The notes beneath the pieces were generated by a model. That model saw only the letters and a list, made by a program, of their open reading frames with translations, searched no databases and was not told where the DNA came from. The translations under genes and the position numbers were made by a program. From Taklimakanibacter deserti (GTDB lineage Bacteria; Pseudomonadota; Alphaproteobacteria; Rhizobiales; Aestuariivirgaceae), in assembly GCA_003574785.1 (NCBI GenBank), contig QORU01000012.1, forward strand, positions 186,001 through 250,000: a stretch of 64,000 nucleotides of DNA, read 5' to 3'. Positions 18,713 to 26,142 of the stretch are shown in pieces (the first letter of the stretch is position 1; each line of letters begins with the position of its first letter).

Positions 18713-19081
18713 ATGTGGATCTCACCGGCCCCGTTCCCGCGCGCCTCGTTCGGATCGGCATTCTTGTCCTATGGGGCGTTGGTTCTCGCCCTCATGGGAG
18801 GCGCGCACTGGGCATTGGCGACCGGCCCTTACGGCCGTGCCCGCATTGCCGTCGAATGGCTGATCGGCCTCGCCGCCCTCTTTGCCGCCTGGGCGTGCAT
18901 CGTCCTGCCCGCGCATCTGGGCCTGTCGCTGCTGATCGCCGCCTTTCTCCTGCTGACGCTGCGCGATGCACTGACCGCCGAGGCGGCGGGGTTCCCGCTG
19001 TGGTTCGCCAGCTTGCGCAGCTATGTCGCGGCCGCGGTGATCGTGACGTCGGTCCTGGCGCTGGTGCGCATCCTCATCTGA
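18713..19081 (+). CDS. DUF3429 domain membrane protein
   Basis: At least 122 residues with three to four hydrophobic helices and the DUF3429 hallmark SYGALVLALMGGAHWALA. The function of the family is unknown. The ATG at 18713 is the first standard start, but the same frame remains open back to 18587 and encodes a further hydrophobic segment (LAVGILALIPFPLLLVL) that matches the first helix expected in this family. No ATG, GTG or TTG is available there; CTG at 18629, preceded by GAAAGGGGAA, could serve. The 3' end overlaps the convergent pdeM by 8 bp. Confidence 0.75.
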   Translation: MWISPAPFPRASFGSAFLSYGALVLALMGGAHWALATGPYGRARIAVEWLIGLAALFAAWACIVLPAHLGLSLLIAAFLLLTLRDALTAEAAGFPLWFASLRSYVAAAVIVTSVLALVRILI

Positions 19082-19772
19082 TGCGGCCTGCGGGGAAGCG
19101 ATGGATGGCCTTGCCGCCGATCATCCAGACATGGAAATCGCCGTCCGGGAAGATCGCCTGGAAGGGGGCGGCGGAGACGCTTAAGCCTCCTGTAAAGCTG
19201 CCATAGGCCGGCATGACGAGGCGGCGCTCATGGCCGACGAAACATTTGCGCCGGAGCGAGCGTCCGCGCTGCGCCAGCGAGGCGGCAGGATGGAGATGGC
19301 CCGCGATCTCGATGTCCTCATGAGAGAGCGTGCCCGGGATGTGGCGCAGCGTGATCGGCCCCAGGATGATTTCATCGGCATGGTGGCCGCCGAGCGCCTT
19401 GGGCGGCGAGGGATCGTGATTGCCGGCGAGCCAGATAATGTCGATGCCGCGCGTGAGCCGGGCAAGCTCGGCGACATCGGTGGCGTCGATGCGCTGATGC
19501 GCCTCCTCATCGTGGAATGAATCGCCGAGCAGGATGAGCCGCTTCGGTCGCGCCGCGCCGAGCGAGAAGGAAAGATACTCGAGCGTCGCGCGCGTGTCAT
19601 AGGGCGGCAGATGCACGCCGCGCCGGGCGAGGCTCGAAGCCTTTTCGAGATGGAGATCCGCCACGAGCAGAGCGTCGAATTCAGGAATATAAAGCGCCCC
19701 GGCAAGATCGGGCAGCAGGTCGAGGCCGCCCAGCCTTATGGATGCCGCCCTAGACAAGGCGCATGGCCTCAT
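19074..19772 (-). CDS. pdeM: Ligase-associated DNA damage response endonuclease PdeM
   Basis: A 232-residue calcineurin-like metallophosphoesterase. Metal-binding motifs appear in order: VADLHLEK (D-x-H), LGDSFHD (G-D), LAGNHDP (G-N-H-D) and AGHLHPAA (G-H-x-H). The opening LGGLDLLPDLAGALYIPEFDA is typical of PdeM. The start at ATG 19772 overlaps the 3' end of the helicase gene by 23 bp; TTG at 19757 is an alternative. In other bacteria PdeM and the helicase travel with an ATP-dependent DNA ligase and an exonuclease, none of which is seen in this window. Confidence 0.9.
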   Translation of the reverse strand: MRPCALSRAASIRLGGLDLLPDLAGALYIPEFDALLVADLHLEKASSLARRGVHLPPYDTRATLEYLSFSLGAARPKRLILLGDSFHDEEAHQRIDATDVAELARLTRGIDIIWLAGNHDPSPPKALGGHHADEIILGPITLRHIPGTLSHEDIEIAGHLHPAASLAQRGRSLRRKCFVGHERRLVMPAYGSFTGGLSVSAAPFQAIFPDGDFHVWMIGGKAIHRFPAGRIR

Positions 19773-22251
19773 CGATGAGTTCGTCTTCGGCTTCGGCGAG
19801 AAGAGCGTCATCCGCCTCGCCGTAAACGGATTCTTTGCCGATCTCAAGCATCACCGGCACGGCGAGCGGCGACACCGTGTCGAGAGCGCGGTGGACGATC
19901 TGGCCGCGGATGCGCCGGAGCAGCGCGCCCAGCCGGTGCACGTCGATGAGCCCGTCGGCTGCGTCATCCCAGGCCGCCCGGAGCAGGATGTGCTGCGGCT
20001 CATGCCGTCTCAGCACGTCATAGACGAGATCGGAATTGACCGTCGTCTGCCTCGCCGTCTTCTCCTTGCCGGGCCAGCGCCGCTCGATGAGCCCGGCGAT
20101 GATCGCCGCATTGCGGAAGGTGCGCTTCATCAGGTTGGATTCGGCGAGCCAGGCATCGAGATCATCGCCCAGCATGTCCTCGCCGAAGAGCTGGCCGAGA
20201 TCGAGGCGCTTGGAGGCGATCATCAGCGACAGGTCGCGCAAGGTCCACACGACGAGGGCGTATTCGGAGGCGACGAAGCCCATGGGCTGGGCGCCTATTC
20301 GCTCGAGCCGGCGGGTGAGCAGCATGCCCAGCGTCTGATGCGCGAGCCGACCCTCGAAGGGATAGCACACCATGTAATGGCGCTGTGCCCGGGGGAAGGT
20401 TTCGATGAGCATTTGCCTGGGCGAAGGGATGACCGACTTCCAGCGCTGGACCGAAAGCCAGTCGCGCACTTGGGCAGGCAGTGCCGGCCAGGTCTTGGGA
20501 TCGGCCAGCATCTCGCGCACGCGCTCGGCGAGATAGGTCGAGAGCGGAAACTTGCCGCCTTCGTAAGAGGGGATGGCGGCGTCGCTCGCCGCCGATCGCG
20601 AGGCAAGCGCGCCGAATTCATCGAGACCTTCGAAGCGCAGGATCTCGCCGCCGAAGGTGAAAGTGTCGCCGATGCTGAGCTGGCTCAGGAACCATTCCTC
20701 CATCTCGCCCAGCACCCGCCCGCCGGTGACGAGCCGCTTGCCCAGTTTTTTGCGCACATAAGCAAGCCTGACTTTCAGCATCTCGGCTTCGACGATGGTG
20801 CCCATATTGAGCCGGTACTGCTGGGCGAGGCGCGGATGGGCGAGGCGCAATTCCCCCTCGCCCCAAGGCTTAAGCTTGGCATAGCGCTCGTAGGCCTTGA
20901 GCGCATAGCCGCCATTGGTCACGAATTCGACCGCTCGGTCGAAATCCGCGCGCGTCAAGTTGCGATAGGTCCAGGCGGACTTGACCTCGGCATAGAGCTG
21001 GTCGGGATGGAACGGTGCGGCGCAGGCGCGGCACAATATGTGCTGGGCGAGGACGTCGAGCTTGAGCACGCTCGGATATTCCGTATCCTGGGCGCCCGCG
21101 GCGGCAGCATGGCGTGCGGCCTCGCATTCCAGCACCTCGAAGCGGTTGGAGGGCACGAGCAGAGCTTGCGAGGGCTCGTCGAGCCGGTGGTTGGAGCGGC
21201 CGATGCGCTGCAGGAGCCGGCTCGATCCTTTCGGCGCACCGACATGGATGACGAGGTCGACATCGCCCCAGTCGATGCCGAGATCGAGCGTCGAGGTGCA
21301 GACGACGGCGCGCAATTTGCCGGCCGCCATCGCCGCTTCGACCTTGCGTCTTTGCGCCACGTCGAGCGAGCCGTGATGCAATGCGATCGGCAGATGATCC
21401 TCATTGGCCGTCCACAGGCCCTGGAAGGTCATTTCCGCTTGCGAGCGCGTATTGACGAAAATGAGCGTCATGCGCGCCGCCTTGATGGCGGCATAGACTT
21501 CGGGGAACGCATAGCGCGACGTATGGCCCGCCCACGGCACGCGCTCGGCCGATTTGAGGATGCGGATATGGGGTGCGGCGCCGGCCGCGCCCAGCACTAG
21601 CTCGGCCAGGTTCTTCTGGCTGCCTTGCGGGGTAAGCCAGGCCCTGAGCGCATCCGGATCGGCGACCGTGGCGGAAAGACCGATGCGGCGCGCCTTAGGC
21701 GCCAGTGTCTGCACCCGCGACAGAGCCAGCGACAGCAGCACGCCGCGCTTGGAGGTAACGATCGAATGAAGCTCGTCGAGCACGATGGCGCGGAGATCCT
21801 GCAGCAGATGCGCCACACCGGGATCGGCGACGAGGAGGGAGACCTGCTCGGGCGTGGTGATCAGAATATCGGGCGGCTTCTCGCGCTGGCGCTTGCGCCG
21901 CGAATGCGGCGTGTCGCCGGTGCGCGTCTCGATGCGGATCGGCAAGCCCATCTCGCTGACCGGTGCCTCGAGGTTGCGCGCGATGTCGACGGCGAGCGCC
22001 TTGAGCGGCGACACATAGAGCGTGTGGATGCCTCGCCGCTCGCCATTGTGGGTCAGCTCGACGAGGCTCGGCAGGAAGCCGGCGAGCGTCTTGCCGCCGC
22101 CGGTCGGCGAAATGAGAAGCACGTCGAGCCCGGCTTGCGCCTTGTCCAGCACCTGAAGCTGATGCGGACGCGGGCTCCAGCCGCGCGCCCGGAACCAGTC
22201 GGTGAAGACTGCGGGCAATCTTGTCGGACGATCATCCATGCGCTGGAGCAT
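19750..22251 (-). CDS. Ligase-associated DEXH-box helicase (Lhr family)
   Basis: An 833-residue superfamily 2 ATP-dependent helicase implicated in DNA damage response. Walker A is SPTGGGKTLAGFLPS near residue 42, the DEXH box is LDELHSI, motif III-type SATVADP follows, and the C-terminal RecA domain has STLDLGIDWGDVD and the arginine-finger motif QRIGRSNHR. The long C-terminal Lhr core extension (winged helix plus DUF4194-like region) fills residues 430-833. MLQRMDDRP offers two ATGs (22251 and 22239). It is overlapped by pdeM downstream. Confidence 0.92.
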   Translation of the reverse strand: MLQRMDDRPTRLPAVFTDWFRARGWSPRPHQLQVLDKAQAGLDVLLISPTGGGKTLAGFLPSLVELTHNGERRGIHTLYVSPLKALAVDIARNLEAPVSEMGLPIRIETRTGDTPHSRRKRQREKPPDILITTPEQVSLLVADPGVAHLLQDLRAIVLDELHSIVTSKRGVLLSLALSRVQTLAPKARRIGLSATVADPDALRAWLTPQGSQKNLAELVLGAAGAAPHIRILKSAERVPWAGHTSRYAFPEVYAAIKAARMTLIFVNTRSQAEMTFQGLWTANEDHLPIALHHGSLDVAQRRKVEAAMAAGKLRAVVCTSTLDLGIDWGDVDLVIHVGAPKGSSRLLQRIGRSNHRLDEPSQALLVPSNRFEVLECEAARHAAAAGAQDTEYPSVLKLDVLAQHILCRACAAPFHPDQLYAEVKSAWTYRNLTRADFDRAVEFVTNGGYALKAYERYAKLKPWGEGELRLAHPRLAQQYRLNMGTIVEAEMLKVRLAYVRKKLGKRLVTGGRVLGEMEEWFLSQLSIGDTFTFGGEILRFEGLDEFGALASRSAASDAAIPSYEGGKFPLSTYLAERVREMLADPKTWPALPAQVRDWLSVQRWKSVIPSPRQMLIETFPRAQRHYMVCYPFEGRLAHQTLGMLLTRRLERIGAQPMGFVASEYALVVWTLRDLSLMIASKRLDLGQLFGEDMLGDDLDAWLAESNLMKRTFRNAAIIAGLIERRWPGKEKTARQTTVNSDLVYDVLRRHEPQHILLRAAWDDAADGLIDVHRLGALLRRIRGQIVHRALDTVSPLAVPVMLEIGKESVYGEADDALLAEAEDELIDEAMRLV

Positions 22252-22382
22252 AGCCGGATTGGGTCTCGCGATGCCAATCGTGAAAGCCGCCGCTGCCAGA
22301 ATCTGTCAGCAGCGTGGAGGGTCCAAATCCAACAGGAAAAACGCGAATTTCCTCCGCTTCGGAATCGTTCTAATCTGGCTTC

Positions 22383-23714
22383 ATGCAATCCCCACAATCG
22401 ACACCGGTGACGCATAAGGGCGTGCTTGCGATCGCTGTGCCCATCATGCTCTCCAATGTCACAGAGCCCATGATCGGCGTGGTCAACACGGCGGTGATCG
22501 GCCAGCTTCCCGGCGCCTATTACATCGGCGCCATCACCGTCGGCAGCCTGATCTTCAATTTCATCTATTGGGGCTTCGGGTTCCTGAGGCTCGGGACCGG
22601 CGGGCTCTCGGCCCAGGCGACCGGCCGGGCCGACGCTGAGGAACTTGTCGCCGTGCTCATGCGCGCCCTCATCATTGCCGGGCTCCTGGGCGTGGCGATC
22701 ATCCTCCTTTCACCACTGATCGGCCGGCTCGCTTTCGGCCTTCTCGAAGGCTCGGCCGAGGTCGAGAGCCACGCCGCGACCTATTTCTATATTCGCGTCT
22801 TCTCCGCGCCCTTCGCGCTGACGAGCTTCTGCCTGCTCGGCTGGTTCGTCGGCCAGGGCCGCGCCCGCACGGCTTTCATCATCCAGCTCTATCTCAACCT
22901 CACCAACATGGCCCTGAGCCTGCTGTTCGTGCTGGGCCTCGGCATGACGTCGGACGGCGTGGCCTTGGCCGCCCTCATCGCCGAGGTCACGGCAGCGCTT
23001 TTGGGCCTCGTCATCGCTTACCGGCGATTGCGCGAGATGGGTGCCCGCTTCGAGCGCTATCGCGTGTTCGACCGGGCCAAGCTCATTCGCACCTTGGCTA
23101 TCAATCGCGACATCATGATCAGGACGGTCTGCCTGGTGCTGGTCTTCTCCTGGTTCACGGCGCGCGGCGCCAAGGCGAGCGATGTCATCGTTTCCGCCAA
23201 TGCCGTCCTGATGCATTTCTTCGACGTTGCCGCCTTCCTGATCGACGGCTTCGCTTTCGCCACCGAAGCGCTAGTCGGCCAGGCGGTCGGCGCGCATGAT
23301 CGCCGGCGCTTTACGGCGGCGGTGCGGCTCACCTCGATCTGGGCGCTGGTCGTCGGTTTCCTGACCTTCGCCGTCATCTGGCTGGGTGGCCCTTGGTTCA
23401 TCGATATGATGACGGTCAATGCCGAGGTGCGCGAGACGGCGCGCCATTATCTGTTGTGGTCGGCGCTGGCGCCGCTCATTGGTGTCGCCTGCTTCCAATA
23501 TGACGGCATCTTCACCGGCGCCACCCAGACCGCCGACATGCGCAACATGATGCTGGTCTCGATGGTCGTGTTCTTCCTCGCCTGGTGGCCGCTGGAGCAG
23601 GCCTATGGCAATCACGGCCTGTGGGCCTCGATGATCGTCTTCTTCGCCGCGCGCGGCATATTCTTCGCGCTGCGCATGCCGGCCCTGCGAAGAGCGGCCT
23701 TCAGTCAGAGATAG
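22383..23714 (+). CDS. MATE family efflux transporter
   Basis: A 443-residue multidrug and toxin extrusion protein with about 12 membrane helices in two six-helix halves. The N-terminal half has the family pattern (VPIMLSNVTEPMIGVVNTAVIGQL), and the loop LGTGGLSAQATGRAD follows. It sits in the DinF-like branch by similarity of the first helix. It would export cationic or planar organic compounds using an ion gradient. It is divergent from the helicase and stands alone on its strand; the substrate is unknown. Confidence 0.93.
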   Translation: MQSPQSTPVTHKGVLAIAVPIMLSNVTEPMIGVVNTAVIGQLPGAYYIGAITVGSLIFNFIYWGFGFLRLGTGGLSAQATGRADAEELVAVLMRALIIAGLLGVAIILLSPLIGRLAFGLLEGSAEVESHAATYFYIRVFSAPFALTSFCLLGWFVGQGRARTAFIIQLYLNLTNMALSLLFVLGLGMTSDGVALAALIAEVTAALLGLVIAYRRLREMGARFERYRVFDRAKLIRTLAINRDIMIRTVCLVLVFSWFTARGAKASDVIVSANAVLMHFFDVAAFLIDGFAFATEALVGQAVGAHDRRRFTAAVRLTSIWALVVGFLTFAVIWLGGPWFIDMMTVNAEVRETARHYLLWSALAPLIGVACFQYDGIFTGATQTADMRNMMLVSMVVFFLAWWPLEQAYGNHGLWASMIVFFAARGIFFALRMPALRRAAFSQR

Positions 23715-23715
23715 A

Positions 23716-23868
23716 TCAAGCGCGTCCAGTGAGGACGAGAATCAGCAGGATGATGAAGATCAGGCCGATGCCGCCGCTCGGATAATAGCCCCAGCCGCGG
23801 CTATAGCCCCAATTCGGCAGGGCGCCGATCAGGAGCAGGATTAGGATGATCAACAGGATGGTGGTCAT
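23716..23868 (-). CDS. DUF3309 small membrane protein
   Basis: A 50-residue protein made almost only of two hydrophobic helices around a Gly/Tyr/Trp loop: TILLIILILLLIGALPNW, GYSRGWGYYPSGGIG and LIFIILLILVLTG. This is the DUF3309 pattern, which is widespread in Proteobacteria and of unknown function. I choose ATG 23868, which gives the normal 50-residue form. It ends one base after the convergent MATE stop. Confidence 0.8.
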   Translation of the reverse strand: MTTILLIILILLLIGALPNWGYSRGWGYYPSGGIGLIFIILLILVLTGRA

Positions 23869-23931
23869 TTGAACCTCGTGTTGAGGGAAATGTTCCTGTG
23901 ACAACGCGAGGGATGGCTTCAGGGTTCCCGT

Positions 23932-24357
23932 CTATTCCGTCTGGTAGCGGGCGATGGCGCTGCGCTCGAGGGCCGCGGTGACGAGCTTGTCGAGGCCCAG
24001 ATGGTCGCGCAGCATGGCGAGGAAGCGCAATTCCTCCTTGCCGACGGCGAGATCGGAAGCGGCGATCTCGACGGCGAGCGCGTAAGCGGTCTCGCGCAAT
24101 TTGGGCGAGAGCGCTTCGGCGGCGAGGCCGAAAACCGCCTCGAGCCCTTCCTTGTCCTGCAGGATCTCGCCGCATTCCTGCGCGACATGGGTGAGCTTGT
24201 CGGCATCGAATGACCGGAAGATCGGCAACTGCTTGACGATGCGGCCGATGGCCTTGAGCTCGCGATCGCCGAGATGCCCTTCGACGGCGGCGATGGTGAC
24301 CATGACATAGATCAAGGCGTGATGGGTGCTAACGGTCTTACCCACGGAAAGCTCCAT
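23932..24357 (-). CDS. TerB-like protein
   Basis: A 141-residue all-helical acidic protein resembling the tellurite-resistance TerB / YjlA-type domain. The pairs of acidic clusters (TIAAVEGHLGDRELKAIGRI and EIAASDLAVGKEELRFLAML) form the typical four-helix repeat with a possible metal-binding Asp/Glu set. There are no other ter genes nearby, so tellurite resistance cannot be inferred. It is followed by the DUF3309 gene on the same strand after about 60 bp. Confidence 0.75.
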   Translation of the reverse strand: MELSVGKTVSTHHALIYVMVTIAAVEGHLGDRELKAIGRIVKQLPIFRSFDADKLTHVAQECGEILQDKEGLEAVFGLAAEALSPKLRETAYALAVEIAASDLAVGKEELRFLAMLRDHLGLDKLVTAALERSAIARYQTE

Positions 24358-24418
24358 TCTTTGAATGCCCGACTGGCTAGCGGGAGAGGGAGGTTTTGTC
24401 CAGCGCCGGGATGACGGG

Positions 24419-25552
24419 CTACCCCCACCATTCGCCGCGCATCACCATGCCATGGGGCGCTATGCGCTTCTCGCCCTCGAGGTGCTCGCCCGTCACGTCG
24501 ACATAGTCGAAGCGGCCTTCATCGATGCGGATGAGTGTCGCATCGCCGAGCGAGCCGACTTTGAGCGTGCCGAGATCGTGCCGCTTGATGGCGCGGGCCG
24601 GCGTTTCCGTCGAAGCGCGGATGACGTCGGTGAGGCCCATGCCGAGGCACAGGAATTTCGACATGGTGGTGACGAGATCATGCGCGGGGCCATTGATGCA
24701 CAGAGCGTGGACATCGGAAGAAATTGTGTCGGGCTCGAAACCGTTGGCCAGCATGGCGCGCGCCGTCTTGAAGGCGAAGGAGCCCATGCCATGGCCGATG
24801 TCGAAGAGGACGCCGCGCTTGCGCGCGGCGAGCACCGCGGGCTTGATCGTGCCCTGCACCGTTACCGGCGCATTGGGGAAGGGCCGGAAGGCGTGCGTCA
24901 GCACGTCGCCGGGTCGGAGCTTGGCAAGCACGTCTTCGTAAGTGGGGGGCGGCTCGTCGATATGCGCCATGAGCGGGATGCCCGCTTCGTCGGCCGCCTG
25001 CAGGGCGACATCCAAGGGCGCGATGCCCTGATCGCCCGAGGCGTGGCGGCCGACCCTGACCTTGATGCCGACAATATGATCGGGAAATTCTGCCGCGACC
25101 CTGACCGCGCCGCGCGGGTCCATGAGCCGCATGTCCTCGCTTTCGCCGACATGCACGTCTGTCGAGAAGCCGTAGATGCCGGCATGCGACACATGCAGAT
25201 AGGCATAGATGCGCGAGCGCGCGGGCTCGATCACGTGCTTGGCGAAGCCCGGGAAATTGCCGGGGCCGGCCGAGCCCGTGTCGACCGACGTGGTGACGCC
25301 GCTCTTCTTCGCATAGAGGTCGGGATCGACGCCGAGCGAGGTTCCGCCCCAATAGACATGGGTATGGAGATCGATGAGGCCGGGAGTCACGATGAAGCCC
25401 GACGCGTCCTGGATTTTCGTTCCGGCGTCGCGCTTGAGGTTCTGCCCGACGGCCGACACCTTGCCTTGCGCGAAGGCGATATCGGTGACGGCATCGAGGG
25501 ACTGCGACGGGTCGATGACGCGGCCGCCGGTGAGGATGAGGTCGTGAGTCAT
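24419..25552 (-). CDS. Amidohydrolase / deacetylase family metallohydrolase
   Basis: A 377-residue amidohydrolase-superfamily enzyme of the dihydroorotase-like EF_0837/AHA_3915 group, whose characterised members hydrolyse N-acetylated hydroxy acids or amino acids. The N-terminal beta strand DLILTGGRVIDPSQSLDAV is followed by the metal motif GLIDLHTHVYWG (H-x-H), the lysine-region motif VGIKVRVGR, MAHIDEPPP, and DIGHGMGSF, and the final metal aspartate TISSDVHAL. Its ATG overlaps the alkyltransferase stop by ATGA, so it is coupled to the two DNA-repair genes upstream. The true substrate is not evident. Confidence 0.88.
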   Translation of the reverse strand: MTHDLILTGGRVIDPSQSLDAVTDIAFAQGKVSAVGQNLKRDAGTKIQDASGFIVTPGLIDLHTHVYWGGTSLGVDPDLYAKKSGVTTSVDTGSAGPGNFPGFAKHVIEPARSRIYAYLHVSHAGIYGFSTDVHVGESEDMRLMDPRGAVRVAAEFPDHIVGIKVRVGRHASGDQGIAPLDVALQAADEAGIPLMAHIDEPPPTYEDVLAKLRPGDVLTHAFRPFPNAPVTVQGTIKPAVLAARKRGVLFDIGHGMGSFAFKTARAMLANGFEPDTISSDVHALCINGPAHDLVTTMSKFLCLGMGLTDVIRASTETPARAIKRHDLGTLKVGSLGDATLIRIDEGRFDYVDVTGEHLEGEKRIAPHGMVMRGEWWG

Positions 25553-26142
25553 GATGTTCTTGCGTTACGAGGTCTGCGGGGTGGGGCGGCGAGCGGAAGC
25601 TCGTCGAAGAGGGAAGGCGCATTGTCGGTCTTTGCGCGCTCGATGGCAAGCATGCGGAATTTGGTCTCGACGCCGCCCGTTGCCGAGAAGCCGCCGGTCT
25701 TGCCGCCCGCCGCCAGAACGCGATGGCAGGGCACGATGATCGGGAAGGGGTTGCGCCCGAGCGCCTGGCCGACCTCGCGCGCAAGGAGCGGATCGCCGAG
25801 CTCCTTGGCGATATCGCCATAGGTGCGGGTAGCACCGGGCAGGATGCGCCGCGCTATATCATAGACGCGCTTGTTGAAGGACGGCACCTCGCCGTCGTCG
25901 AGAACGATGTCCTGGAGGTCGTCGGGCTCGCCCCGGAGCAGGGTCTGGATGCGTTCGATGGCCCGGGCGACCGCGGGCGATGGCGGCACCTCATCAGCTT
26001 CCGGGAAGCGCGCCTTGAACCGCGCGCGCAAGCGCGTCTCCTGTGCTTCCGGCAGGCTCACGCTGGTGATGCCTTCATCGCTCCAGGCAATGCCGCAGGC
26101 GCCGATCGGGGTGGTGAAGAAACAGTAGGACAGGGTCTTCAT
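25549..26142 (-). CDS. ogt: Methylated-DNA--protein-cysteine methyltransferase
   Basis: A 197-residue single-turnover repair protein that transfers alkyl groups from O6-alkylguanine to its own cysteine. The active-site motif is VPCHRVLAAGG, with the preceding helix-turn-helix VYDIARRILPGATRTYGDIAKEL. The N-terminal ribonuclease-like domain (YCFFTTPIGACGIAWSDEG) is complete. The C-terminus has a tail of about 30 residues beyond the usual end (SLFDELPLAAPPRRPRN). The ATG at 26142 overlaps the helicase stop by ATGA, and its own stop overlaps the amidohydrolase start. Confidence 0.92.
   Translation of the reverse strand: MKTLSYCFFTTPIGACGIAWSDEGITSVSLPEAQETRLRARFKARFPEADEVPPSPAVARAIERIQTLLRGEPDDLQDIVLDDGEVPSFNKRVYDIARRILPGATRTYGDIAKELGDPLLAREVGQALGRNPFPIIVPCHRVLAAGGKTGGFSATGGVETKFRMLAIERAKTDNAPSLFDELPLAAPPRRPRNARTS

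Noticed and set aside
19738..21600. 620-codon plus-strand open frame opposite the helicase
   Set aside because: Antisense shadow; the minus-strand helicase motifs are in perfect order.
23932..24357. Tellurite resistance locus
   Set aside because: Only a TerB-like protein is present; terC, terD and terE are absent.
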